Assembly: GCA_020636155.1 (NCBI GenBank)
Contig: JACJYM010000003.1
Location: 62,001-126,000 of the forward strand
DNA length: 64,000 nt
Direction of reading: 5' to 3'
Origin: Lewinellaceae bacterium
GTDB lineage: Bacteria; Bacteroidota; Bacteroidia; Chitinophagales; Saprospiraceae
Shown: piece after piece, positions 53,351-62,408 of the stretch
How positions within the stretch are numbered: position 1 is the stretch's first letter
Layout: each line of letters starts with the position of its first letter
Position numbers and translations under genes: made by a program
The notes under the pieces: generated by a model
Seen by the model: only the letters and a program-made list of their open reading frames with translations
What the model was told of the DNA's origin: nothing
The model's database searches: none

Positions 53351-55825
53351 ATGTCAAATATCAAAACTAGAGTTAAGCTCAAAGCTATATTGTGTATGGG
53401 ACTCACTGTACTGATTTACTTTCCTGCTTTGAATAGTCAAAAAATCTCATTCAATGGTAAGATTATTGACCAAAATAGTAAGACTCCGCTTGAATATGCA
53501 ACGGTTTCGGTTTTCAAATCAGGGAAAATCTATGATGGGGTCGTGACAGACGAAAATGGAATGTTTAAAGTTTCGGCACCTGATGGCGCAGATTCACTTC
53601 TTATTGAATATATATCATATCATTCTAAATCCGTGAATATTACCTCATTTACTAAAGATGAATCTCATGATCTAGGAAGCATTGGACTTTCTTCGGATGC
53701 CGAAGTTTTGGATGGGGTAGAGCTGATTGCCGAAAAAAGTTCTCTACAGTTTAATCTTGATAAAAAAATATTCAATGTTGGGCAGGATATTTCTTCCCGA
53801 TCGGGATCGGCAGAGGATGTCTTAAACAATATCCCTTCTGTGACCGTAGGTGTGGAAGGAGAATTGAGTATGCGTGGAAGTGAAAATGTAAAAGTACTGA
53901 TTGATGGTAAAGTATCGGGATTGACGGGACTATCTGGTAATACGGCATTAAAATCCATACCTGCATCTTCTATTGAGAAGGTGGAAATAATCACCAATCC
54001 CTCCGCAAGATATGAGGCAGAAGGTATGGCGGGTATAATCAATATCATTCTTAAAAAGGAAAGAAATCAAGGGTTCAACGGTTCCGTAGATTTGAAGGCG
54101 GGGACTCCCGCCGAATATGGTCTTGGCATTAACTCAAATTATAGGAGCAAATCCGTTAATTTCTTTGCAAATTATGCCATTCGATACGGAAAAGCACCAG
54201 TTCGTGGTATGTTTGATCTGCGACGTTTCTCTTCGGATACGACTTTTGTAACCTTTAACGAAAGAATGGGCAAGAGAGGGGGTGTGTCTCAAACTTTTAC
54301 TGGCGGTATCGATTGGTTTTTGACCGATAAATCCACTCTTACTGGCTCTATTACCTATAAATATGACAATGATGACAATCACATGGAAGTGCGGTATTGG
54401 GATTATACACTCACAGAAGCTTTCAATGTCGAGGAGTTGCCTCGCAATATTTACAGTTTGAGAACGGATGATGAATTTGAACATTCACCAAGTCTAGAAT
54501 ATGCCCTTAATTATGTCAAACATTTTGACCAAAAAGACCGTGAATTGAAAATGCTCTTACAATATCGCGACAATAAAGAAACGGAAGGGTCAGATCTAAA
54601 TGAAAATCTATTTGATAATCAAACAATTATTGAGAATCGAGCAAAGCAAAGATCCAATAATTCGGAAGGAGAAAATAGTTGGGTAGGGCAGATAGATTAT
54701 GTTCATCCACTTAATAAAGAGCTAAAAATTGAGGCAGGAGGCAGGATGTCCATTCGTCAAATTAAAAATAGCTTTCTGGTAGAGGAGCAAGATGATTTTG
54801 AAAATTGGTTTAGATTAGACAATTACAGCAATGATTTTACGTACAATGAAGATGTGTATGCCGCTTATCTTATTGTTGGTCAAAAATTGAATCGATTCTC
54901 TTATCAGTTCGGAGTGAGAAATGAATATTCACATATTTATACCTTGCTACAACAGACTGAAGAAGAACATGACAACCAGTATAATGATCTTTTTCCAAGT
55001 GCTTTTTTGAACTACGAAATTACACCATCGGATAAGGTACAGTTATCTTATAGCAGCAGAATTCAGCGACCCTCATTTTTTCACTTAAACCCGTTTTTTA
55101 CATTTAGCGACCCACGAAATTTCTTCAGTGGCAATCCTGAATTAAAACCGGAATATACCGATTCCTATGAATTAGGGTATCTCAAATATTGGGACCAGGC
55201 CAATATCGGTGCTACTGTGTATTATCGACAAACTGATGATGTCATATTCAGATTGACTGAATATAATGAGGATGGAACGTCTATTAGAAAACCTGAAAAT
55301 ATTGCCACTGAAGATAGCTATGGTATCGAATTTCTATTTGGGTATGATGGTATCAAAAGATTGAAATTGGATGGTAATTTTAACTTTTTCAATGGGAAAA
55401 TCAATGGTGAAAATATCCCGGAAGTCGGAAAATTAACCAATGAATCCTATACGGCCAGATTGAATATGAAGTGGACAGGAATTAAGGATATAGATTTTCA
55501 AATAAGGTATCAATTGAGAGGCCCAAGCACCATTCCTCAAGGAACTCGTGAGGCCATGAATATGGTGGATGTCGCAATTTCAAAAGAATTGATTAAGGAT
55601 AAGCTGACCCTTTCATTTAGTGGAAGAGATATTTTTAACCAAAGAAAACGAGTCTACTCTCTCATCGGAGAAAATTATACTGAGTATGGCGAATTTCAAT
55701 GGAGAGCCAATTCTTTTATTTTTAATTTAAACTATCAATTCAACAATTTGAGTAAAAAAGGCAAGGGTGGCAAAGGTAAAAGTGGCGAGAAGTTGTTTGA
55801 GAATAATAATCGAGACGATTTTTAA
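53351..55825 (+). CDS. TonB-dependent-receptor-like outer membrane protein
   Basis: An 824-aa outer-membrane protein with a signal ending NSQ, then a carboxypeptidase-D-regulatory-like domain (GKIIDQNSKTPLEYATVSVF) of about 90 residues. The plug-like domain has GSAEDVLNNIPSVTVG, MRGSENVKVLIDGK and NPSARYEAEGMAGIINIIL. The beta-barrel follows to the C-terminus, of the OMP_b-brl_3 type. Such proteins lack a clear TonB box, so ligand and TonB coupling are unknown. I start at 53351, because the upstream residues of the longer frame (from TTG 53255) cross a promoter and contain no signal peptide. Confidence 0.9.
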   Translation: MSNIKTRVKLKAILCMGLTVLIYFPALNSQKISFNGKIIDQNSKTPLEYATVSVFKSGKIYDGVVTDENGMFKVSAPDGADSLLIEYISYHSKSVNITSFTKDESHDLGSIGLSSDAEVLDGVELIAEKSSLQFNLDKKIFNVGQDISSRSGSAEDVLNNIPSVTVGVEGELSMRGSENVKVLIDGKVSGLTGLSGNTALKSIPASSIEKVEIITNPSARYEAEGMAGIINIILKKERNQGFNGSVDLKAGTPAEYGLGINSNYRSKSVNFFANYAIRYGKAPVRGMFDLRRFSSDTTFVTFNERMGKRGGVSQTFTGGIDWFLTDKSTLTGSITYKYDNDDNHMEVRYWDYTLTEAFNVEELPRNIYSLRTDDEFEHSPSLEYALNYVKHFDQKDRELKMLLQYRDNKETEGSDLNENLFDNQTIIENRAKQRSNNSEGENSWVGQIDYVHPLNKELKIEAGGRMSIRQIKNSFLVEEQDDFENWFRLDNYSNDFTYNEDVYAAYLIVGQKLNRFSYQFGVRNEYSHIYTLLQQTEEEHDNQYNDLFPSAFLNYEITPSDKVQLSYSSRIQRPSFFHLNPFFTFSDPRNFFSGNPELKPEYTDSYELGYLKYWDQANIGATVYYRQTDDVIFRLTEYNEDGTSIRKPENIATEDSYGIEFLFGYDGIKRLKLDGNFNFFNGKINGENIPEVGKLTNESYTARLNMKWTGIKDIDFQIRYQLRGPSTIPQGTREAMNMVDVAISKELIKDKLTLSFSGRDIFNQRKRVYSLIGENYTEYGEFQWRANSFIFNLNYQFNNLSKKGKGGKGKSGEKLFENNNRDDF

Positions 55826-55865
55826 AATAGATTTTGCTTATGAAGTTGGAATATATTGTGTATAT

Positions 55866-55897
55866 TTTGTGAAACATTGATTTAGATATTAAATTTG
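55866..55897 (+). promoter_or_regulatory. Promoter of the T9SS type B and ypdA genes
   Basis: TTTG (55866-55869) and TAAATTTG (55890-55897) are separated by 20 nt, a full Bacteroidota-type promoter, 25 nt before the ATG at 55923. Confidence 0.7.
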
Positions 55898-55922
55898 TGA
55901 ATTCTAAACGATAATAGTTACC

Positions 55923-58184
55923 ATGTTGAATAAATATTTAATAGTCGTATTGACATTTTTGATTTGTGTTCAAGTGCTTCCGGCTCAAGATTACTCAGAA
56001 AAGGGATTCCAGCGCTTGTATGATTTGGACAATACCGAGAACATGCTCAACATCTCAAATACAAGTACCGGCAAAAATTACATCAGTCTGGATTACTACA
56101 CCGTTATAGAGAATAATGAATTAAAATCTCGCTTGACTATCACTTCTTTTGACGAGTATGGTAGTCTGGGTGACAATAGTATAAAGATGAAAATAGATAG
56201 TATCAATGGCAGTGAGATTATGCCTCGATACTTTGATGGAGATGTGATGTATGGTCTTGACAAGAACATTTACTCTGGTACGATGGTGGACTTTGATAAT
56301 AAAGCGGCACTACTCCTGACGTCAAGTAAAGATACGGTAAACTGGAGCTATATGATCGATGTGAAAAGTAGTATATGCGACCTAGATAATTTTGATACCA
56401 ACGGATTTGTGCTTTCTTTTGATGATTTGGATGCTAATAATTTGAATCTCATGACGGTAGAATATAACAATGCTCTGGTGGGTAGTACTGTTAATGGAAC
56501 ACTGGCTGATACCTTTGGATTCGATTATACGGTTTATCCCACTGAAGTCGTGGCTGAAGATTCAACTAAAATATATTTGGTCGGTGCAGCCGAAAATTTT
56601 GCCAATTTCCGAACGGTGGGGTATTTTATCGCCTTTGACAAGGATTTAAATCCTCTGGCGTCGAGATCTATCAATACAACAGGTGCTTTTACTAGAATTA
56701 ATTATATTGATAGGATTGGTGACGAATTTGCCATTTCCGGAGAATTAGATAATGGTGCTTTTGTAGCGAAGATTGATACATTGGGTCAACCTATTTGGGT
56801 TAAAAAATGGAAGTTGAATACCACCAGCCATCCCCAAAGCAATACAACTATCACAGGGCAAGCGACCAATGCGGATGGAGATTTATTTTTGGCGGGATTG
56901 ATAATCGATACGGGAAGCTCAGATACAACTTTATACATTTCTAAAGTAGATGCAAGCAATGGTACAATAACTCAAATAAGCCTTTTGAACGAAACTAATC
57001 CGTCGAGGTCATTTTCCCAATTATCAGAAAATGGGGACAATGGAGTCCTCTATTCGTCAGCATTTAATCAAGGAACACTTATGAGGTTGGGTCTAATGCA
57101 GATGACACAAGATGGTCACGCCTCTTTCTGTGATGAAATAGTGACCGTTGACCCACTTGAGGATTTATCGATGGCGACAGATACCCTTTTGGTAACCGTG
57201 TCAGAGGGAAAATCTATTACTCCCGTAGAGGTATCAACAAGCCCATTCAATATTTCAGCGACCTCGCTTATTGCTTCAAGTTATGAGTTTTGTCCAAATG
57301 AAAAGATTGATACACTCATCGGAGAATTTTATGAGGATGCCGTTCATTATAATTGGGTTACGACTGGAGAAACCACGGATACCATCCGAGTGATGGAAGT
57401 AGGTAAGTATGTAAGAGTGGTGTCATTTGGCAAGGATTATTGTTACAATCTCTCAGATACAACGCCTGTGGAAAGGATCAGTCAAGTTAGAGTAGACTTA
57501 ATTCCTGGCCCTATTGACTGTGTAAATAAATTATATACATACTCCTTTAAGATTGAGGATGGTAGACCTCCATATCAACATTTGTGGAGTGACCAAACCA
57601 CGGGTAATACTATAATGAAAGGGGGAAATGAAGAGTTTTCTATAGAAGTTACTGATGCTTGTGGAGATATGGCAACTGAAATGACTACGACAAAATCTTT
57701 TGCGAGTGATGGAGTAGCAATTGTTGTTCTTGAAGATTGTAAACTTAGTACAAGTCCTAGCAATTTTAAAAGTCACCTATGGAATACAGGAGATAATACT
57801 CCAATTATAAATATAATGGGAGAAACGAATTTCAGTGTTACCGTTACAGACGAATGCGAAGACACGGCAACGGCTAGCTATACATTAGAAGCGATGCAAT
57901 GGCCCAATTTATTTATGCCCGTTCAAAATGCAGAGATACTTTTCGAAGATAATAAGACTTTTGGACCATTCCTTCCATGTACAGGTAATCCGGAGAGCTA
58001 TACACTACGCATTTACAATCGATGGGGACAAGAGATTTTCATGACCAATGATATCAATCAGCGATGGGATGGCAAGCTAAAAAATGGTGACGATGCACCC
58101 GTAGATAGTTACATCTATCATGCGGTTTATAATTTTGGTGATGGAGAACAGTCAGATCAGGGGAGTGTCATTATTTTTAGGTAA
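55923..58184 (+). CDS. T9SS type B (gliding-motility C-terminal domain) protein
   Basis: A 753-aa secreted protein with the signal ending PAQ. The body up to about residue 450 has propeller-like beta repeats and ends in two Ig-like domains (YNWVTTGETTDTIRVMEVGKY; YTYSFKIEDGRPPYQHLW). The C-terminal 90 residues (NLFMPVQNAEIL, YTLRIYNRWGQEIF, WDGKLKNGDDAPVDSYIY, GSVIIFR) are a CHU_C type B sorting domain for T9SS. Its stop and the ypdA start overlap in TAATG, so the two are transcribed together. The link between a secreted protein and ypdA is not explained. Confidence 0.88.
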   Translation: MLNKYLIVVLTFLICVQVLPAQDYSEKGFQRLYDLDNTENMLNISNTSTGKNYISLDYYTVIENNELKSRLTITSFDEYGSLGDNSIKMKIDSINGSEIMPRYFDGDVMYGLDKNIYSGTMVDFDNKAALLLTSSKDTVNWSYMIDVKSSICDLDNFDTNGFVLSFDDLDANNLNLMTVEYNNALVGSTVNGTLADTFGFDYTVYPTEVVAEDSTKIYLVGAAENFANFRTVGYFIAFDKDLNPLASRSINTTGAFTRINYIDRIGDEFAISGELDNGAFVAKIDTLGQPIWVKKWKLNTTSHPQSNTTITGQATNADGDLFLAGLIIDTGSSDTTLYISKVDASNGTITQISLLNETNPSRSFSQLSENGDNGVLYSSAFNQGTLMRLGLMQMTQDGHASFCDEIVTVDPLEDLSMATDTLLVTVSEGKSITPVEVSTSPFNISATSLIASSYEFCPNEKIDTLIGEFYEDAVHYNWVTTGETTDTIRVMEVGKYVRVVSFGKDYCYNLSDTTPVERISQVRVDLIPGPIDCVNKLYTYSFKIEDGRPPYQHLWSDQTTGNTIMKGGNEEFSIEVTDACGDMATEMTTTKSFASDGVAIVVLEDCKLSTSPSNFKSHLWNTGDNTPIINIMGETNFSVTVTDECEDTATASYTLEAMQWPNLFMPVQNAEILFEDNKTFGPFLPCTGNPESYTLRIYNRWGQEIFMTNDINQRWDGKLKNGDDAPVDSYIYHAVYNFGDGEQSDQGSVIIFR

Positions 58185-59149
58185 TGGTTGATGTGATCAT
58201 CATTGGTGCTGGTCCATCCGGCATCAGCTGTGCTATTGCCGCTCAGAAGGCGGGTCTGGATTATTTGGTATTGGAAAAGGGAGTTTTGGTAAATTCCATT
58301 TACAACTTCCCGGTCAATATGATTTTTTTTTCTACATCTCAAAAACTTGAGATAGGCCAAGTTCCGTTTATTTCTCATCAAGACAAACCGACTCGTGCAG
58401 AGGCTCTCGAGTACTATCGGCGACTTTGGTTAGACCTGAATTTGAATATTCACACCAATGAAAAAGTCCTTTCAGTCGAAGGAAACAATCTGGATTTTTG
58501 TGTTAAAACTGAAAAAAACGAATATCGTACTAAGAAGGTAATCGTCGCAACAGGTTTTTATGACCACTACAATGCATTGAATATTCCCGGCGAAAATCTT
58601 CCTAAAGTCAAGCATTATTACGACGAGGCACATCATTATATCAATAAAAATGTAATCGTCGTCGGCAGTGCTAATAGTGCATGTGATGTGGCTCTAGAAT
58701 GTTATCAAAAAGGGGCAAAAGTGACCATGGTTATACGAGAATCAGAACTATATCAAAAAGTGAAATATTGGATTCTTCCGAATATTGAAAACCGTATATC
58801 AGAGGGCAGTATCAAGGTGTTTTTTAACAGTGAGTTGATTGAAATCAATCCTGCGAAGGTCGTGATTAAGACTCCAGAGAGAATTGTCGAACTTGACAAT
58901 GATTATGTCCTTGCGATGACAGGCTATAAGCCAGATTATCAATTTTTTGAAAAATTAGGGATTTCCATTGGAAATGATGAATATCATACTCCTTTTTACA
59001 ATATCGATAGCATGGAATGCAGTCGAAGCGGAATGTACCTCTGTGGAGTGATATTGGCAGGCATGCACACTAGCAAATTATTTATAGAAAATACAAGGGA
59101 TCACGGATATATCATTATCAACGATATTTTAAAAGGATTAAGTGAATAG
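58184..59149 (+). CDS. ypdA: YpdA-type bacillithiol disulfide reductase-like flavoprotein
   Basis: A 321-aa flavoprotein of the YpdA/Bdr type, which reduces bacillithiol disulfide with NADPH in Firmicutes and probably in Bacteroidota. The FAD motif GAGPSGISCAIAAQKAG, the NADPH motif VVGSANSACDVALECYQKGA and the internal PVNMIFFSTSQKLEIG region are typical. Unlike TrxB it has no CxxC disulfide. The ATG overlaps the previous stop in TAATG. Two DinB-fold proteins and oxyR in this window fit a thiol-redox programme. YpdA homologues exist in organisms without proven bacillithiol, so function is inferred. Confidence 0.88.
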   Translation: MVDVIIIGAGPSGISCAIAAQKAGLDYLVLEKGVLVNSIYNFPVNMIFFSTSQKLEIGQVPFISHQDKPTRAEALEYYRRLWLDLNLNIHTNEKVLSVEGNNLDFCVKTEKNEYRTKKVIVATGFYDHYNALNIPGENLPKVKHYYDEAHHYINKNVIVVGSANSACDVALECYQKGAKVTMVIRESELYQKVKYWILPNIENRISEGSIKVFFNSELIEINPAKVVIKTPERIVELDNDYVLAMTGYKPDYQFFEKLGISIGNDEYHTPFYNIDSMECSRSGMYLCGVILAGMHTSKLFIENTRDHGYIIINDILKGLSE

Positions 59150-59195
59150 GAAAATTTTGCCTTGTTAATGATAATATAAATCAAAGGCGGAGTTT

Positions 59196-59225
59196 TTTGT
59201 ACCATTTAATTAATATTTACCTTTG
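59196..59225 (+). promoter_or_regulatory. Promoter region of the small envelope genes
   Basis: TTTG (59196-59199), 18 nt, then TACCTTTG (59218-59225) forms a full promoter match. A second, weaker candidate uses TTTG at 59222-59225, 19 nt and TACTTTAA (59245-59252). The ATG lies at 59279. Confidence 0.6.
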
Positions 59226-59278
59226 ACAGCCAATTCGAAATTTATACTTTAATTGAAATCTCTTTAAATAAATTATTA

Positions 59279-60109
59279 ATGAAAGCTCTAAGTACTTTAG
59301 TCATCTTATTCAGTGTTGTATTTGTCTATTCTTGTAAAAATGATTCTGTTGCCACATCTGAAAAACCTGTGGAAAACACGGAAGTTGCTCAGGATAATAT
59401 GACAAGTGAAACAAGTATGTCGAATCAAACACAATCTGAATCGATGAAAGATAGAGAAACAATGCCATCGTCTTCTAGGGAAGAAAGGGACGCTTCTTTG
59501 ATTTCTCCCAATGTCGAAACATCCAGTAAGATGGAATCACAAACTAAAAATCAGCCAAGTAAGGCTCCTCTTGAGGTTGGTGGATATGCGGTTAATGGTG
59601 GATACATGGACGGACAAGGATTATTTGTACCTGATGCTTGCTCTTTATTGAATACTAGCTGGTTAGCAGGTGTGTTAGGTGTTAATGAGAGTCAGATTCA
59701 AGTAAAAGATGGTTCTGATAGTCACATGCCCAATGCTAAAGCCTGCTTTTTCAAGTATGATGATGAGGATCTTGGCAACGCTGGTATTTTATTGCAAGTC
59801 ATGACCAATCCTGTTCATGATGAATTTCCAGAATGGGTCTCTCAATTTGTCAATGCTAAAATCACCGATGGCGAACAGGACTACACAACCACCAATGAAC
59901 TTTACAAATACAAGCCTTGGAAAGCATTGGGCGATGGTGGTGCTTATAGCTCTGAATTATCAAAATATCACTGGAGACTTGGCAATAATTATTTGTTTTT
60001 ATTGGCATTTAATCTCGACAAGTCGGAAGATGATAAACTTGCAATGGCTCAGAAGATTGGAAATAAAGTTTTGGAAAATTTTAATGAAGTGGTGAAAAAT
60101 AAAAAATAA
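59279..60109 (+). CDS. Hypothetical lipoprotein with a CSLL-type C-terminal domain
   Basis: A 276-aa lipoprotein with signal ending VYSC (C19). The first 100 residues after the cysteine are Ser/Thr/Glu rich and look disordered. The C-terminal 150 residues begin PDACSLLNTSWLAGVLGVN and contain a second cysteine in KACFFKYDDE, so one disulfide is likely. The CSLL beginning resembles that of DUF3558-like domains, but I cannot confirm this. It is 28 nt before an outer-membrane beta-barrel gene, so the two are probably one unit. Confidence 0.6.
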   Translation: MKALSTLVILFSVVFVYSCKNDSVATSEKPVENTEVAQDNMTSETSMSNQTQSESMKDRETMPSSSREERDASLISPNVETSSKMESQTKNQPSKAPLEVGGYAVNGGYMDGQGLFVPDACSLLNTSWLAGVLGVNESQIQVKDGSDSHMPNAKACFFKYDDEDLGNAGILLQVMTNPVHDEFPEWVSQFVNAKITDGEQDYTTTNELYKYKPWKALGDGGAYSSELSKYHWRLGNNYLFLLAFNLDKSEDDKLAMAQKIGNKVLENFNEVVKNKK

Positions 60110-60137
60110 ATTTTATTTTTATCAAAAAATTCGAAAC

Positions 60138-60641
60138 ATGAAAAAATTAATTACAATTTCTTTTCTTCTTTTTGCATTTGCAATGAGTACTTCCGTTAAT
60201 GCACAAGATTATAAATCGGCCGTAGGTCTTAGATTGGGTAGTCCATGGGCATTGTCTTACAAATTTTTTCAGAATGAAAGGAATGCCATTGAACTTTATG
60301 GAGCCTTTAGAAGTTATGTCTATTCTTCTTATTTTGGTATCAATGCTGCATATCAGATTCATAATCAGCTGGGTAGTACATCTGGATTGAAATGGTATTA
60401 TGGAGTAGGCGCAGGTGTTAACTTTTACTCTTTTGACACTGGACATGACCTTACAGATGGTGGTTCTACAACTATAGTTGCTTCGGGTTACCTTGGATTA
60501 GAATATACGTTTGCTGATGCACCAGTCAGTATTTCAGCAGATTGGGTACCTACCTTTAGAATTACTGGCGGAGATGGATTTGGAGATCGATTTGGTGCGG
60601 ATTACGGTGCTTTGTCAGTCAGATATATAATAAATAGATAA
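60138..60641 (+). CDS. Small outer-membrane beta-barrel protein
   Basis: A 167-aa secreted protein with signal ending NAQ. The body has alternating hydrophobic strands, as in eight-stranded outer-membrane barrels: VGLRLGSPWALSYKFF, AIELYGAFRSYVYSSYF, LKWYYGVGAGVNFY, IVASGYLGLEYTF and VSISADWVPTFRI. It ends ALSVRYIINR, with an aromatic penultimate strand as in membrane barrels. Function is unknown. A strong terminator shared with the convergent paaG gene follows. Confidence 0.8.
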   Translation: MKKLITISFLLFAFAMSTSVNAQDYKSAVGLRLGSPWALSYKFFQNERNAIELYGAFRSYVYSSYFGINAAYQIHNQLGSTSGLKWYYGVGAGVNFYSFDTGHDLTDGGSTTIVASGYLGLEYTFADAPVSISADWVPTFRITGGDGFGDRFGADYGALSVRYIINR

Positions 60642-60661
60642 ACTTTTATCAAGAAATATTG

Positions 60662-60688
60662 AAAAAGGGGGTCATTGATCCCCTTTTT
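60662..60688. terminator. Bidirectional terminator between the barrel gene and paaG
   Basis: AAAAAGGGG (60662-60670) pairs perfectly with CCCCTTTTT (60680-60688) around a 9-nt loop. The right arm reaches the stop codon of paaG, and both strands have T-rich sides. Confidence 0.9.
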
Positions 60689-61463
60689 ATTTCCCTTTAA
60701 ATTCGGCTTTCCTTTTTTCTATAAAAGCTTGTACTCCTTCATTGTAATCATAAGAATTGCCAGCTAAGGTTTGATATTCATGCTCTAGTGACAATTGACT
60801 TTCAAGAGTATTATTCATACTTTTGTTAAGCGCCATTTTGCTCAATCCCAAGGCATAAGTAGGCATTTTAGAAAGAGTGAGAGCTAAAGATTTATAACTA
60901 TTTTCAAATGTATTTTCGTCATACATTTTATATATCATTCCCATTTGAAAAGCTTCTGCGGCACTGACTTTATCACCTGTCATAATGAGTGCGGAAGCTC
61001 TTTGGAATCCGATAAGTCGAGGAAGAATGTAAGTGCCTGCACTATCTGGAATCAATCCAATTTTACTGAAGGCTTGTATAAAACTTGCATTTTCATGGGC
61101 AATCACTATGTCACATGCCAAGGCAATATTGGCACCTGCTCCGGCTGCCACACCATTCACCGCTGCGATGACCGGTTTTTTGATGTTTCTTATTTTAGTA
61201 ATAATGGGATTGTAATAGGTCTCTACAATCGAAGATAGTGATAGAGAATCAGCAGCTACAACCTCGGCAAGATCCTGACCTGCACAGAAAGCTTTACCCT
61301 TTCCAGTAATCACAATACATCTGATGTTTTCGTCATTCTCGCATTGATCGAGCGAAGATTGAATGCCGAAAGCTAGGTTTTTATTGATACTGTTGTATTT
61401 GTCTGGTCGATTAAGAGTGATAGTGGCGACGTTTTCGTTAACTTCAAAAATTAATTCTTCCAT
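60687..61463 (-). CDS. paaG: Enoyl-CoA hydratase/isomerase family protein, probably PaaG
   Basis: A crotonase-fold enzyme of 258 aa. NRPDKYNSINKNL and the oxyanion-hole segment GKGKAFCAGQDLAEV are typical, and the second site is VNGVAAGAGANIALACDI. GLIPDSAGTYILPRLIG follows. Its neighbour paaD, 9 nt upstream, supports PaaG, which isomerises the ring epoxide of phenylacetyl-CoA to an oxepin during aerobic degradation. Crotonases are hard to tell apart, so other acyl-CoA substrates are possible. The remaining paa genes are not in the window. Confidence 0.8.
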   Translation of the reverse strand: MEELIFEVNENVATITLNRPDKYNSINKNLAFGIQSSLDQCENDENIRCIVITGKGKAFCAGQDLAEVVAADSLSLSSIVETYYNPIITKIRNIKKPVIAAVNGVAAGAGANIALACDIVIAHENASFIQAFSKIGLIPDSAGTYILPRLIGFQRASALIMTGDKVSAAEAFQMGMIYKMYDENTFENSYKSLALTLSKMPTYALGLSKMALNKSMNNTLESQLSLEHEYQTLAGNSYDYNEGVQAFIEKRKAEFKGK

Positions 61464-61472
61464 ATCTGCTTT

Positions 61473-61967
61473 TTAGTGACATTTAAAATAATCAAAGGGT
61501 TCGAGACAGTCCTTGCATCGATACATAGATTTGCAGGCTGTACTCCCGTGAAATGAAATCATTTCGGTATTTTCTGAGTTGCACCGAGGGCAGGGGATGG
61601 CGATTTGTTCATCTCCCATCAATTCCCATTTGCTGGCAGCTGTTACAGGTGGAGCAATCCCGTATTCTTTCAATGCTGACCTTCCTTTTTCAGTAATCCA
61701 ATCTGTCGTCCATGCAGGTTGTAATATTTGTTTGACTTCAACATTTCGAAAACCATGATCAATAAGTACCGATTTTATTGCTACTGATATCATGTCCATC
61801 GCCGGACATCCGGTATAGGTTGGGGTAATCGTTATCTCAATATTGTTACTATCAATGATATTAATATGTCTTACCACACCCATGTCAATAATAGAAAGAA
61901 CGGGTATTTCAGGGTCTTTGACCTGCTCTAATATTGACTTTATATCCATTAATGACAATTCTTGCAT
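61473..61967 (-). CDS. paaD: PaaD-like protein (phenylacetyl-CoA epoxidase subunit family)
   Basis: A 164-aa protein with an N-terminal MIP18-like domain (VKDPEIPVLSIIDMGVVRHI, PTYTGCPAMDMI) and a C-terminal zinc ribbon (CPRCNSENTEMISFHGSTAC to YRCKDCLEPFDYFKC), both typical of PaaD. It probably helps assemble the diiron or Fe-S centre of the PaaABC(E) monooxygenase. It may start at 61967, overlapping the fur-like gene by 19 nt, or at the second ATG (61949), where TAATG links it to the fur-like stop. It is encoded with a Fur family regulator and paaG, which suggests metal-controlled expression. Confidence 0.9.
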   Translation of the reverse strand: MQELSLMDIKSILEQVKDPEIPVLSIIDMGVVRHINIIDSNNIEITITPTYTGCPAMDMISVAIKSVLIDHGFRNVEVKQILQPAWTTDWITEKGRSALKEYGIAPPVTAASKWELMGDEQIAIPCPRCNSENTEMISFHGSTACKSMYRCKDCLEPFDYFKCH

Positions 61968-62362
61968 ATTCCTTTTATGATTATATCACAAGATTCCATT
62001 TTATACCCATCAGGTAGAGAAATAGAAGGAACTTCGGTATCGTCGAGACAAATGGTATGGTCGCATTGCGTACAGTGAAAATGTATGTGCTCGTCCTGAT
62101 GATGATGCTCAGAACAGTCGGAATGACACATGGCATACTTCACGCTACCTGTACCGTCATTGACCTTATGAATTATACCTTTTTCCTCAAATGTCAGCAA
62201 TGTCCTGTATACGGTTACTCTGTCTAAATCCGGTAAATTATTCTCCAGATCCTGATTAGAAATGGCAACGCCATTAGATATAAAGGAGTCTAGTATTTTC
62301 TTCCGAACTATCGTTGATTTTATTCCAGTTGATTTTAATATGTTTTCCGGTGTCTTCATCAT
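61949..62362 (-). CDS. Fur-family metal-dependent regulator
   Basis: A 137-aa DNA-binding repressor of the Fur/Zur/PerR family. The winged helix-turn-helix covers about 9-75 (DLDRVTVYRTLLTFEEKGIIHKV). The metal part has DEHIHFHCTQCDHTICLDD, with a histidine cluster and one CxxC, and the C-terminus GICKNCH gives a second CxxC, so a structural zinc is likely. Whether it senses iron, zinc or peroxide cannot be said from these motifs. An SEHHHQDEH segment might be an extra metal site. It is the first gene of the three-gene fur/paaD/paaG unit. Confidence 0.88.
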   Translation of the reverse strand: MMKTPENILKSTGIKSTIVRKKILDSFISNGVAISNQDLENNLPDLDRVTVYRTLLTFEEKGIIHKVNDGTGSVKYAMCHSDCSEHHHQDEHIHFHCTQCDHTICLDDTEVPSISLPDGYKMESCDIIIKGICKNCH

Positions 62363-62408
62363 ATTCTATACAAAATTAAGAAATATATGTTTAGAGATTG
62401 ACGTGCTT

